A stretch of DNA of 64,000 nucleotides from Isoetes taiwanensis (Eukaryota; Streptophyta; Lycopodiopsida; Isoetales; Isoetaceae), in contig JAJEKV010000002.1 in assembly GCA_021234155.1 (NCBI GenBank), positions 43,327,203 to 43,391,202 on the forward strand, written 5' to 3'. Below are positions 37,661-49,438 of this stretch, piece by piece. A program made the position numbers and the translations under genes. Positions within the stretch are counted from its first letter, which is position 1, and every line of letters starts with the position of its first letter. The notes below the pieces were generated by a model. The model saw nothing but the letters and a program-made list of their open reading frames with translations, did no database searches and was not told the origin of the DNA.

Positions 37661-37979
37661 TTTAAGGTGTCAGCGGGCGCCATTTCGAAATCGCTAACGA
37701 TCGATGCTCCCCTCGAACTTCGAGGTCCCCAATGCAGCGAGGGAAGATAAACTACGCTCCGCTCACTTAGTCCCTTGATGTGATTAAATTTCGAAATAGT
37801 GTTTGGGCGGGCTAAAAGCCGACCGTCTTTGCACTTTAGCCCGCTTTTTTCATAAATGATTGCATGTCCTTAACTTCAAATTAAAGAACACGCCCGATCT
37901 TTTTACATGCGGTCCTAAAACTCACAACGTATGGAGGAGACTTAATTCTGAGGGGTCCGAAGAGGATGAGAGGGCATCT

Positions 37980-39230
37980 TCGACATGACTCCGCCCAAGA
38001 AGCGAGGCGCGGAGGGGATGCTTCTACCGGTGGCAAAGAAGAAGAAGAAGACAAACACCCCGTGTGAGCTCGAGGTTTTTCTTTTGTCGGAATACCTTAA
38101 TCGATCCATCCTTTCATCTTGCAAAGCATTCACCGCGGACTCATCGGGTGATCATCGGGCGAACTCCATTCTTCGCCATCGAGGGATCGGAGACAGAGCT
38201 TCTTGAAACAAAGGTAGATTCTGGTGGTATGTCGAGGTATCGACAAGTGGGAAGGAGAAAGATCTGTTTCTACACCAAAGGGACAAGAAGAGCTCCGGAG
38301 ACAAGTACAAGAAATGGGTGTTGTGCTCTCCGCCTCTGCGCTGAGATTCAAAGCATTTAACACTACATGTCGAGGACTGCCGGAAAGAGTAAGTTCTATC
38401 ACACCAAAAAATTAGCAAGTTTCAAATTATTCTCACTCTTCCATGAGCAAGGCTAAGGGCATCGAAAAAAGGCCGCGCCTTTAAATTGTCGAGGAACCTT
38501 GGGTGGAAGGATCCGAAGGGATGAAGGAGGCCGGAACCCTAACATCCGAGGGGAGCTTGGTATGGAGATTTCCAGAGTCGGGAAAAACTGTTCAACACGG
38601 GAGCTTCACTTCTACCGTCTTTGAAGACTCTACAACACTCTACAAATTGGGGAATGAAGTTGTGGTTCATACACAAAAAGTCCACCAAAACAAAGATGGG
38701 GATGATGACACCCACGGGAGGAATCGTGATGACGAAGGAGACGAAGATATGGTCGAGTCCCCAAACCTCGATCCAGATGATCGATCAGGATTTCACAGAG
38801 AGAGGGGCATGTAAAATGGAGCCGCCTAGCTCAAGATTATCCGTTGGGAATATCACACAAGCCTTCAAAGGCTGGACATTAGGACGGCTGAAGGTTTGCA
38901 CGGGAGATGCCGCCTTGTTCAACCATTGGAATTTAATCCAAAGACACATGCTGGAGATTCTGAATCGATGGTGCGACATCCCGTTGCAGATCCAATGCCC
39001 TGCGGATGTCATACCTTTAGCGATCGACAGTGAGTTGTTCACCGAAGTCCGAGGGAAGATCCAAGGGAAAGACGCCCTGGCTTCCAGGTTGTAGACACAA
39101 GACTCTGAGGGCTCAAGTATTCGTAGACGGAGAAGGAGGTGCCGCAAGGATCAGGATAGATATGCCAAGCGAGAGTGCAGAGTTCTTTCTACGGAGACGC
39201 CAAAGAACCGAACGGGCCAAAGATTAGCCA
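37980..39230 (+). pseudogene. E1 + strand gene, Lys-rich and acidic coding pieces
   Basis: The pieces start with MTPPKKRGAEGMLLPVAKKK, a basic run that could be a nuclear localisation signal. Then come an acidic segment 'NRDDEGDEDMVESPNLDPDD' (38700-38790) and a globular-looking part 'SVGNITQAFKGWTLGRLKVC' to 'WCDIPLQIQCPADVIPLAID' (38830-39095). The frames are shifted relative to each other. No family recognised; neighbouring pieces suggest one large spliced gene. Confidence 0.35.
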
Positions 39231-39289
39231 CCGCTGTAACACAATAGCGCGAAAGTGCCGCCTACGTAAGATAAATAACTCTCGGTTTC

Positions 39290-39690
39290 CATTTCTCGCG
39301 AAGTCGAGAAAGCCCTCGCCATCCTAACATTTCGCCGATTATCATCGGGGTTTTCGACTCGCGAAGTCGAAAGCCGTGGTAACACGTAAAATCAAAGGAT
39401 GCGGAGCTTTCATTCAGCGAAGTCGAGAAAAACCCTTAGCCAAGTAAAAGAAAATTAGACATTCAAGGGATTTTTCGGACTGAAGTCGAGAAAGCCCCGC
39501 CATCCTAACATTTGCCGACATATCATCGGGTTTCTCATTTCGCGAAGTCGAGAAAGCCAGGGTAACACAGAAAATCAAAGGATGCAGAGCTTTCTCGACT
39601 CGCGAGTCGAGAAAACCCAGAGAAGTAAAAGAAAATTAGACATTCATGGGACTTTCGACCAAGGAGTCGAGAAAACCCGGCTACTATTTA
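39290..39690. repeat. Two-copy 181-bp tandem repeat carrying the E1 palindrome
   Basis: The repeat word GCCATCCTAACATTT starts at 39318 and 39499. Each unit contains two palindrome copies, including the perfect one at 39591-39614 (TTTCTCGACTCG followed by its reverse complement). It lies between coding-like pieces, so probably in an intron. Confidence 0.7.
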
Positions 39691-39959
39691 ATTGCTTATT
39701 AGGGTGTTTGTAGATACTTTCATGCTCGACATTGGTACATTGTCCAATGCGCCCCTTTATCCCGACCGGATCATACACGCCTAGGCAAATTGGAAAGCAT
39801 TGGGTTGTCCTCGGCCCTAAAGGGAAACGTGGCTCCCCGGGATAAGTGGAAGACCTTTGAGAAACTATGCGCATATGTTCTCACTGAGGGACAGGAAGAT
39901 GACGAGGGAGAGGAAGAAGAGGAGAAGAAGAAGAGAACACCAAGGAAAGGCAGTGGAGT

Positions 39960-40223
39960 CTCTCGCACCAATATGACCTCATTCTTAATCGAGGCTGGTG
40001 GGAGAAATGGACTGACATATGGGCTCAATGGACAAGAGGCAAAGTCAAGGACAGCAATGGAGAATTTCCAAGCAGGCCGGACCCCAAGTTGTTTGACAAG
40101 CAGTTCATGAAGAGGATACAGGGCCTCACGGACAAAGAAACGCTTGACCTACAAGGCAAAATCTTGGAGGGAACAATCCTGCTAAGGAAGATCAGGCGTT
40201 CTAAAATGCAGGACGCAAAGGAT
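39960..40223 (+). pseudogene. E1 + strand gene, piece upstream of the E2 insertion
   Basis: One frame reads through 'SLSHQYDLILNRGWWEKWTD' and 'FDKQFMKRIQGLTDKETLDL' up to '..KMQDAKD' at the last base before E2. The upstream part (39720-39960) contains an acidic Glu-run and 'PRDKWKTFEKLCAYVL' in a neighbouring frame. It is not a family I know, but the Trp-rich, stop-free reading looks genuinely protein-coding. It continues in frame at 49439. Confidence 0.55.
40214..40223. repeat. E2 target-site duplication, left copy (CGCAAAGGAT)
   Basis: An identical ten-mer sits at 49429-49438. The bases on either side differ, so the duplication is exactly 10 bp, within the 8-11 bp range typical of Mutator-like elements. 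Confidence 0.88.
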
Positions 40224-40283
40224 GGGGAATTTTTCTTGGAGGGTTTTTTCTTGACTGGTTAAGAGGGTTTTTTTTATTTCTAG
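40224..40283 (+). repeat. E2 left terminal inverted repeat (imperfect)
   Basis: It begins GGGGAATTTTTCTTGGAGGG. It aligns to the reverse complement of 49370-49428 with roughly 70% identity by eye and one or two gaps. Confidence 0.75.
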
Positions 40284-40571
40284 TAGACGAAATTGTGAAT
40301 TTTTTGGTGGCATTAACATGTAAATAGGATCTTTGGTGCCTAGGATTAGAACTTGAATTGGACAGTTGATTTAAATGGAGAATAACTTGGCACACATTTA
40401 TTTAATAAAGTAATTGAAAGAAAACATAGAAAACGAACATGTTTCAAAGGATTGATCGCAGGACATCATCTGTAACTACAGGTTGGATGATGTCAATAGT
40501 CAATCTTGGATCTTGGTTTAATAGCCTTGCAAAGACATACATTATATGCTTGCATGGAGTATATTGCTTCT

Positions 40572-43500
40572 TCATTGTTCTAGCTCGAAATCGACGGTGC
40601 ATGTTGGATATTTGCAAATGCTTACCTTGTAAGTTTCGTTTGGCCTTCTAATACAATACTCAACATGTAAGTGAGGTATGATGACTCTCGTTGAAAGCAG
40701 TTCACATTCCAAATGTAGAGCTTGTTCAAGTCTGATTTCTGCATCCTTCCCCAATTTTGTCCTTCTATTCATGCGTTTTCCAAACCGCTCCATAACTGTC
40801 ATGGGCTTACTTGTCATGGGCTCACTAGAAGCTGTAGCATTGCATGAATTGATCCCTCTAATAGAGAAACTTCCTCTCTCCAATATTCCCAACTCTTGGC
40901 TGTTTAGATTGACCCCAGTACATACTGGCCAATCAACAGGTCTAACTGGCACATGTACTATATTGGTAGAGGGATACCATGTGTGTTGCATATGATCAGG
41001 GCAGAACCAAAATTTTTGTACGACCTCCCTTCCATTTGCTTTCCTTACCCCTGTAAAACATGGTGCTGCAGTGGATTTGGTTATAATCTTATTGATATAG
41101 GAATTACATTTCCTACCATTCGGCCCCAATCTTCCCTGGCACTTCACTCTACTACCTGGCTCAGTTCTTCTTATTGCCCACTCTTCGTCAGCCACATCAA
41201 ACTCATGAACAACATATACTGCTTCATCAAATACTATGTTACGCCTTCGTGATGCATCCATTCTAACTCTAGCTTGCGTATGAGCTCGCTTATCTGGACG
41301 ATGACTTCCTGATCCCATGTCTCTGTTGTACTCAGAACTGTCTCTAGTTCGCTTAAGAACTGTTTGGTTGTTTCCTCCGGAACCTGGATCTATGGGGCGG
41401 ATTCCGGTATGCAACACAGCTGAATTGACTGCATTAACACAAACTGAAGGACTTACATTGCTAGTAGCGGGAGTACCTAATCTTCGAATCAATGTAGCCA
41501 ATCCAGGACCCGTGCCAACAAAGTTATGTTCTCTATGTGCTTTACACTTTGCACTTTGTAATACAGCTTCTGTCAGATCATGTAGACAAGCGTCATACAA
41601 GCTTATCTTATTGACGTAACCTCTTGATGCTAACCAGCTGGCATGTCTAGATTCAGATAAATTTGTGTTTGGTATCTGAGCTGCTGCAACTAGATCAACA
41701 CCATCATGCATGAAATTACCCCATCTACTAGCTCTTTGGTGCCACCATGCAAGCCAAGATCCCAATGCTGGTAAATCTCGTGGATTAGCTTTTCCTGGCC
41801 ACCAAGAAATAATATTTTGATATGCCACTTCAGCTTCTTCCACAGAAGCTGCTGATCTCCATGCCCTGCATAAAGTTAAATGTTCTTGCCTATGCTCATG
41901 AATAATGAGTTTATTTGTATGTCTCTGTAGACACTGCTCCCAATGAAATTTACAACCACGTTCTCTTCCTTCCATTGGTTGTCCATCATTGAATACCAGA
42001 CGAATGGCATTCCAATTAGCTTGAGCTTCGTCAGCCATAAATCCTCTAAATTGGGCCGGCTTAAAGCTCTTCAACATCATTACATTATTAAGCTTCTTCC
42101 AGAACTTTGCTTGCGAGGCAGTATCTTCAGTTTTCATCTCACAAGTTGCTATTGTCAATAGACAACGCATACTGAAAATTATAGAGAAAAGAAGTAAATA
42201 TGTGTCATTAAAATGAATAAAATAGAAGTCCAATGAGTACCTAGGGTCATAAACATGACAAGCCAAAGTTGTCCATCCAGGGATACGTTTAACATGATCA
42301 AAATGAACCCAAGAATTTTCTAAGTCACCTCCAGGGCGCATTCTGTTAACAAGCTCCACTCCAGATCCAGGACCAGTTGTGGACATTTTGAATATATAAC
42401 ATCGACCAGTATGTTCATTGTGAAGTTGGTAGGGAAACTTGGATCCATGAAAGAATTGATATCTGCAGTACTGCTTCAGGTAAAGAATCTTCCCAATCTC
42501 ATCTTTTTGTGTGGTGCGACACTCCAATGTCTTATTTATCCATTGACGTATCCTTTAGAACCAAGAAAATTGTCAAAAGACAAAAGAGATATATATTAAT
42601 AGCAATATCTACATTAAGAAAAGTACCTTCGCTTATTGCAAAGGGGCTCCAATTGTCTCAGCAACCCGTCAATTTTATCTCGGTCCCACATGTGAATGTC
42701 AGAAGCTTCCTCTGTTGATATCAAACTATTGATTGTTATTTCCATGGCAATCTCTTTCTCTATTTCTTTTGGCCCTTTCCTAGCAACAGATCCACTGGAC
42801 TTGGATTGAACCATTTGCTGCATTTGCACTAGTTCTTCACGACTTGGTAGTGATCTAGCTGGGTGTTCATGCCTGCCAATATGAATGGCCAATCTAGTGT
42901 ACCTGAAATTGTCAGGCAATACGTAATAGATTATACATTGGCATAGCTCGATGCATGAAGGTTGTTCATCACAATATTCACAAGCCAAAACACCTGCATC
43001 CTTAGACAATGGACCAATAATAGGTTGCCTTTTCAGAGTTCCCTTCCATTGAACATCATTTGCAAAACCTCTAGAAGAAAATAATCACAAGTAGGATTCA
43101 TGCATCTTATGTGCCCACAACATTTGGAATACTTAACCACGCCATCAAATGCTTGACTTGTTTTCTCTGGCTTGCTCCAGATGTATGGATCAACTTTGCG
43201 TTCCATTCCAGACATGGACTTGAGTACATCAGGAGGCAACTCAAATACTATAGTATCATTATACTGAGATGGTAAATATTCCACTCCTTGTGCTATCTCT
43301 GTCTTGGATGTGATTTTTTTCAACTTACTAGTTCCAACGCTCCACAGAATTGACTCAAAAGTTGATAAAGGTTTCTTGGACACATCTCGATTAGGACTTT
43401 CAATCAATATTGGGGCATCAGGAGTGCCGATACAGATGGGTGCGCCTTCTACAGAAATAAAGTGACCATTTACTGCAAAAGCTCTATAGACAACTTCACC

Positions 43501-43816
43501 TCTGTCATTGGTAATCTCCGGGAGTCGTAAGGTTGGTAATCTCCGGGAGTCGTAAGGATCTACCTTCTCGACCATTAGAAGATTGAATTACACATAGCCC
43601 CGCTGCTTTAAATTGGAAACTATCACAAAGCCATTTTCTACTCATACAACATTCTCCATTTTCAAAAGTAGCAAAGATTCTCAAACGCTTTCCTGGTGAA
43701 GTGATGATAACATCAGTTTTGGTGAAGGCCAGAATATCGCATTCGCCTAGATCCATGTCAAAGATGAATAAAAACTTGAATCTAACGAGCCGGTTTAAAA
43801 AGATGAAACACAACAT
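40572..43816 (-). pseudogene. E2 MULE-type transposase with N-terminal zinc fingers
   Basis: Exons read right to left. The first (about 43816-43070) holds 'GECDILAFTKTDVIITSPGK' and ends in a zinc-finger start 'CGHIRCMNPTCDYF'. Next (43010-42620) come 'CEYCDEQPSCIELCQCIIYY' and 'IHIGRHEHP'. The catalytic exons are 42527-42241 and 42171-40626, with a clear GT-AG intron between. The core reads 'HVYDP', 'TIATCEMKTED', 'FMADEAQANWNAI', 'GCKFHWEQCLQRHTNKL' (a C/H motif after the second Asp, as in MULE transposases) and 'NLSESRHASWL' (candidate Glu). It would cut and paste the element in the nucleus. A 25-bp tandem duplication at 43508-43557 and a one-base loss near 43080 destroy the frame. Confidence 0.72.
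43508..43557. repeat. 25-bp tandem duplication that shifts the E2 transposase frame
   Basis: Positions 43508-43532 and 43533-43557 are identical. With one copy the protein reads straight from '..NGREGRSLRLPEITN' into 'DRGEVVYRAF'. With two copies the phase is lost, because 25 is not a multiple of three. Confidence 0.9.
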
Positions 43817-44309
43817 GCTTGAACGTTCTTAACAAAATTTTGTCATAAATGCATAACGTTGTAGTTATGAGTGCTTGCCATAATCATAAAACCAAACATT
43901 ATGAATGCCAATAGAACACTATCTATATCATAATCATAAAACGTTAGCATTAATTGTCATAAAACGTTAGTGGGGGTGCAAATGTGGGGCAAAATATTAA
44001 AACGTTAGCATTAACGTCATAAAACGTTAGTGGGGGAATGTGGGGTATTGGCAAATGTGGGGCAACCCGTTAGAATTTTTTGAGGCAAAAATTTGAGGCA
44101 ACCCGTTAGAACGCAAAAATTCCTAAAGCATGTCTATTGCCCGCAAGCATTCCTAAAGGCAAACATTCTTAAAATAAAAAGACAACTTTGCTAAGACATG
44201 ATATTTTTAAAAGTATATTGATCATCAAAAGTAACGAAAGAAAAAAAAAGAAGCAAGAAACGAAAGAACTTTTTCTTATGCGACGGCGCGTTTAGTGACT
44301 CTGCCAGAT

Positions 44310-45125
44310 GCTGCTCCAAATCGAACTCGCACGCCAGATCACCCAGCGGTAGCCAGTCCTCCACTAAATTTGTAAGTATTTGTTATGTTGCCTTCTCTTT
44401 CACCATTTTTCGCAGATCATTTCGCGGATCATTTTTTGATTTTTCGCGATCTCCTCGGATAGAACTCCTGCAAATCACCCCAGGCGGCGCCGTCCTACCC
44501 AAAATCTGTGAGTATTTTGTAAGTTGTCTTCTCTTTCACCCTTTTTTTTCCCAGATCATTTAACTGTACTCGAACTCCTCCAGATCTTTTCGATGTCTTG
44601 GAACTCCGAAAATCAACCCAGCGGCCCTCCCAAAAAATGTTAGTATTTTGTAAGTTGCCTTCTCTTTCACCGTTTTTTTTTTTTTTTCATTTTGATATCT
44701 TTTCTTAGATCATTTAAGCGTACTCGAACTCCTCGGATCTTTTTAAGCTCTCTTGGAACTCTTGCAAATCACCCCAGGCGGCGCCGTCCTCCCCAAAATT
44801 TGTAAGTATTATGTAAGTTGCCTTCTGTTTCACATTTTTTTTTCATTTTCATTATCTTTTTGCGAGCATTTAAGCGTACTCGAACTTCTCGGATAAAGTC
44901 GCTCTATTGGAACTCCTGCAAATCACCGTAGGCGGCGCCGTCCTCCCTAAAATTTGTAAGTATTTTGGAAGTTGCATTACGTTTTTGAGAGCATTTAAGC
45001 TGTACTCGAACTTCTCGGATAAATTTTGTTTGCTTGAACTTCAGAAATCACCCCAGTAGCCGTCCTCCCCAAAATTTGTAAGTATTTTGTAAGATGCCTT
45101 CTGTTTCACAGTTTTTTTTCATTTA
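44310..45125. repeat. Six-copy imperfect tandem repeat between the two E2 genes
   Basis: The recurring core is 'CAAATCACCCCAGGCGGC.GTCC' followed by 'AAAATTTGTAAGTATTTTGT' and 'AAGTTGCCTTCT'. The GTAAGT-like part occurs at about 44371, 44507, 44641, 44800, 44956 and 45078, a spacing of 122-159 bases. It lies in the divergent promoter/leader region. Each unit brings a consensus-like splice donor. Confidence 0.8.
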
Positions 45126-45540
45126 CATTATCTTTTTGCAAGAGAATGAACGTGTGTCCACTTTGAAAAATAAGATTGTGGACCTAAGCCCTTTGCTCTG
45201 TGAACCTAAGCCCATTCATTTTTGAGCATTAGCATTTCATTTTATTTGAGTGGCATTGTATTTTATCCTTCAGGCTTTGTTTGTTATGTCCGATTTGGGT
45301 CTGTTCCTTGTGTCAGATTTGATTCTTTATGCGGTTATCCTCCCCATTCTTTACACATACATTCCAATCCCACATCCTTGTGCGTGCAACATAGCCATTT
45401 GCATCTTCTAATAATCTACACCTGTCCTATTTTCCTATCAGTTGTTGCGTGAAGCTAAAGTAGTTCTCTTTCATTCTGCAGATGTAAAAGTTGAAGGTCA
45501 GATGTAAAATTTGAAGGTTTTGCAAGATAGTGAGGTTGTT

Positions 45541-48500
45541 AATGGTTCAAACTAGAGGCAGGAATCTAGATTTTCAGCCTATCGTTTGGAGTCCCCTAAA
45601 AGCGGAATAGAGGAAAAGCAAATAAAATTATGTCTAATATTCTTGGCGGTCGGGACCATGAAACAATAGAAGAAGAGGATGAGGATAAAAATGAGGAAAT
45701 GGAAAATGAAGACGATTGATGGAATTGATGCATCAGGAAGCGGATGTGCAACAATGTCATAAGCTTGAAGATCAATTTCAAAACCCGAAGGTGCCCGCAT
45801 GCAGAAAGAAACAACATAAAATCAAGACAACATGAAGCAAAACCAGCCACATATGAAAGTTTGGAGGATGATATTAATGAAGATTTTGATGCAACCTTCA
45901 CGATGGAAATGATTTCTGAGACCCTTGATCAACTCAGGTTAACAAGACCTACACCACCACCATTGATCCCTCCGTAGAATTCTTAGAAATGAGGCAGTGA
46001 GAACAGTGACTAGTTCTACTCAACAGATGCGAGAAGTATTTCGATCTGATGGTTATATTCAAGAAAAAGGCTCCTTCATTTTATCAATGCAAACTTTGAG
46101 GAAAGATGATGTTTGGCTTGATGACACCATAAAGGCAAACTGGGATCCCATCTGGAGACAAATAATTGAAGAGTTCGAATTAGAAGTTGCAAATTGAGGA
46201 GGATTGGAAAGATTTGAGTGGTCGCATGTTCTTATCTTTGGGATGGGAATCATCGTCATTGTGGCATGGATGGAGGAGATTGCATCCAATTACACATTCA
46301 ATAGGTCGAGACATATTCGAGTATTGGCATCATTTGTGGTTGTCGATCGTGATACAAGAAGGTCCATTGATATCATCATTGAATCGCATTAATGAGTATG
46401 TATTGCCTTCTTGCATATATAATCACTTAATTTATGTATGTAATCAACGATGTTGATTTAAACTTATGTAATGTATTCTGAGGTTGAATGAGGTTGGAGT
46501 TGTCAAAAATACTCTAAAAGATACTTTGTATAGTGTATACAAAGTGGCAACATCTAATCCTGAAAAGTACACAAGTAGATTAGAACCTTCATATCTGAAA
46601 TCATTGAAGCTAAAGGATTCTAGTGGCATTCTTTGGTGACCAATGGTATCCATTACCAAGACTTGCTTACTGCAAAATATTGTTTCAGGTAATTATTTTT
46701 AAATTTTGTTATGGTAATGTATAAGATGTATTGATTAGTTGTTTATTGCATTGGTCTATAGCGTGCCATTGATAGAGATATAGAGCAAGAAATCAAGAAG
46801 ATTGGACAATCGATGATCTTTGAGACAATGAGATCAAATGCCAAAAGGAAGGTCCATGAAAAGTGGATAGCAAAAATGGGGAAGTATCTTGGAATTGTGA
46901 ATCCATCTTTAGGAAGTAGTTGGTTGCATGCTGTGACTCGTCTTGACTTGGAAACTAAAAGCATGAACATTACAGTAGAAAAGTTGATTGAAATGGTTAA
47001 AGCTAAGGTCCCAAATCACGTTAGGGACAAATGGATTCATTGGATGTCTTCTGGTGTTGCAATTATAAGTACTTATGGCATTCCAACTAATGATAAAGAT
47101 TTTAGAGATTGGGTAAAAAAGAAAGTGTGGTTGGAGCATTTACTATCCCGTGCAAAGGAAATTTTTCTAAGAACATCAGAGGACTTCAACATTGTTATTG
47201 AAATCCATAGAGGCGATGACCTAGAGAGTTGGTTTCGTCAATTCAAATTGGAAAACAGAAAAATGATGTTCAAGAACTATGAGAAGGAGATGATACTTGG
47301 TTCTACAATGCATGATGCATTTGAAATTGAAAAGTCTGCTACAAGGGTTTGCCACAGGTACATCCTATTTTTCTTTATCAAGTTTACTTGTTTACGTTTG
47401 ACACTAACTTCTTTGTCTTACACGAGATATTATAAGTATCTCGTGAAGCAAAATCTTTTGCATCAAATTCCTATCCGGATCAAAGTATGGTGCAAAAAAA
47501 GGCGAGCATGGCATGTATTCAGAGAAGGGCAATATGGATCGACCGGGAGGCATGGCGATTATGAGGAAATCCATTGTCCTTGGTGGTTGGATTTTCCAAT
47601 CAATAGTTATCCAAAGAGGAGAAGGATGAATGGCATAAACATCAAAAGGCGTTATGAAAGCAAGTGATCCTATCCCTTCCGTCACAAAGGTTAGATGTAC
47701 ATGGTACTAAAAGCGATGAAAAGAAAAGGAAGAAAGTAAAGCACAAAGATGTTGATGTATCGATGAGGAAACTATAGAGGTTGGGTGTGGAGCATCCATG
47801 TCCACAACCTTTTGAAATTATGTGCAATGTTGCTATTGAAATTCATTGTGCTGATGTTTGTCACATATCGGAAGATTTAAATCGTAAGATAGAAAGCAAA
47901 TCTTTCAAAGAATTAAGGGGAGTTTGCCGGGTCACACGCATAAAGCCATTGGCGAGGTACATGCATTTGGAAAAGAAAGGGATTGGGGATTTGACGTACT
48001 TCTAATGGATTTTTCCGACTAATGACTTCCTTTTCTTTGGTATTTGTCGGAGATACCGATTGGAACAAATGTCCACAAACATTGATTGAGGCGGCCTTTG
48101 CTCTAGGTAACTTATGTTTGGATGATGGTGTTTGGATAGTAGCTATTTGTTCTTGAAGCAATGCAAACAAGTCCAAAGGGCTGGAAAATTGAGGAACATA
48201 GAAATTATGAGGACTTACACCCTCGTATCTGATAAACCTTTTGGGTTCAAGATAGATAAGCTTGGCACTTTCGCTCAACTTTCTTTGCAGGTTTATGTTA
48301 TGGGCAGAATTGGCACAACACCGCGCATTCAAGGATCAGCAAGTAAGTTCTTCTTGATTATTTTCTTGCTTATATAGATGTCACATTTTGTTTAAGGATG
48401 TCTCTTTCTTTTGTTTAAGGATGTCTATTTCTGTTTATAAAAGTTAGATGTGTTTTGCATTGCCTCATTTCTTCTCTTGTTTCCTAGGTACAGATTATGC

Positions 48501-49087
48501 AAAATCTATCATTCATCATCATCATTTGCAAGCCACCAAATCTTTGGCAAGCCCAGAAAGACAATGCCTTTGAAAAAAAATCTATTCAGTTCATGGAGTA
48601 TTTGTTAGAAATGCTTTGCCCAGAAGGTGGTGTAGTCCTAGATTTATTTGCAGGAACAGGCTCAATGTTAATGGCTTGTGCTATTCGTGGATGTCATTGT
48701 TTTTCATTTGTGGTGATCCTGTTTTTATGTGATCTTGTGAAAGCTAAGTGCATATCAAAATTTATGAAGCCAAATGCATTGATTTGGAGAACAAGAATGA
48801 GAAGTATGATTCGAGTCCGAAGATGAGCGATGTTGTAGGACAAGATGTTGAGGAGCTGGGAGGAATAGTAAACTCTCACTCTTTCAAGAAATATTGTATG
48901 CATTTATAGCTCCATGCAAGTAGTTGTCAAATAGTTCTTAATATTGCTACATGTTTGCAGTGCATTACCAGACTATGCTGAGAAGATTGCTATGGAGCAA
49001 GCATCACAACCTTCACCTATTATAGTCGTTTCGAAGAGAAAGAAATGCTTATTTGTGGACGATGAATCTAGTGAAAGTTTGAGGTAG
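45541..49087 (+). pseudogene. E2 cargo gene: ParB-like segment plus N4/N6 DNA-methyltransferase-like domain
   Basis: Coding pieces follow in order. The first starts at the ATG at 45541 and carries an acidic N-terminus. Next is 45980-46390 with 'TLRKDDVWLDDTIKANWDPI' and, in an adjacent frame, 'DGNHRH' (about 46250) then 'VAWMEEIASNYTFN', resembling the DGNHR core of ParB/sulfiredoxin-fold domains. A long helical part follows (46765-47357, exon end CAG|GTACAT), then a basic region (47430-47670). A catalytic-like segment 'FVGDTDWNKCPQTLIEA' and 'DDGVWIVAIC' (48035-48155) precedes 'KPPNLWQAQKDN' and 'VVLDLFAGTGSMLMACA' (48530-48685), the SAM-binding motif. Catalytic region before SAM motif is the order of beta/gamma-class amino-methyltransferases. 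The usual DPPY is not seen. The C-terminus (48960-49087) has 'SKRKKCLFVDDESSESLR'. Frameshifts are visible. Confidence 0.62.
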
Positions 49088-49369
49088 ACATAGCAAATTG
49101 CTATCGAACTTGTGTCCTTCTATAGTCAGACATTTAGTTCGTTCACTTGTGGTACCTACAAAAACTATGGCTGCTATTGTTTGACATTTTCCGGCTTAAC
49201 TATGCTTTTGCATTTTTTATTAGTTTCTACAAACTACCTTTTCATAATATTTTGGATACTTGATTGAAGCAAAGGGAATGGTTTATGTATTATAAGATTG
49301 TATAATTAAATCAAAGTTAGGTACTAAGAAATACCATAGGAAGATACACGCCAAGGATTAAGCTGAAGT

Positions 49370-49428
49370 AGACAACATAGAAAAACCCTCTAAACCATCC
49401 CTAAAAAAACCCTCCAAAAATTTGCACT
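49370..49428 (-). repeat. E2 right terminal inverted repeat (imperfect)
   Basis: The reverse complement begins AGTGCAAATTTTTGGAGGG and parallels the left end. It is followed directly by the second CGCAAAGGAT copy (49429-49438). Confidence 0.75.
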
Positions 49429-49438
49429 CGCAAAGGAT

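Larger units (their letters stand above)
40224..49428. mobile_element. E2: Mutator-like transposon with a methyltransferase-like cargo gene
   Basis: This 9205-bp insert is bounded by a 10-bp direct repeat and by imperfect inverted repeats of about 55 bases. Left and inverted right ends share 'GGAGGGTTTTTT', 'TGGTT' and 'AGAGGGTTTTT'. Removing it together with one duplication copy joins 40223 to 49439 with the surrounding frame open through the joint. It contains two divergent genes, a MULE-type transposase (-) and a ParB/methyltransferase-like gene (+), separated by a tandem-repeat block. Both genes carry frameshifts, so this copy is dead. Confidence 0.87.

Noticed and set aside
39790-40110. 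The 106-codon frame with a Glu/Lys run as the true E1 protein at this place
   Set aside because: The neighbouring frame gives a better Trp-rich reading that continues in frame past the E2 site; the switch probably lies in the low-complexity Glu/Lys run.
45541-49087. The methyltransferase-like gene as an ordinary host gene beside a transposon
   Set aside because: It lies between the two E2 ends and inside the 10-bp duplication, so it moved with E2.
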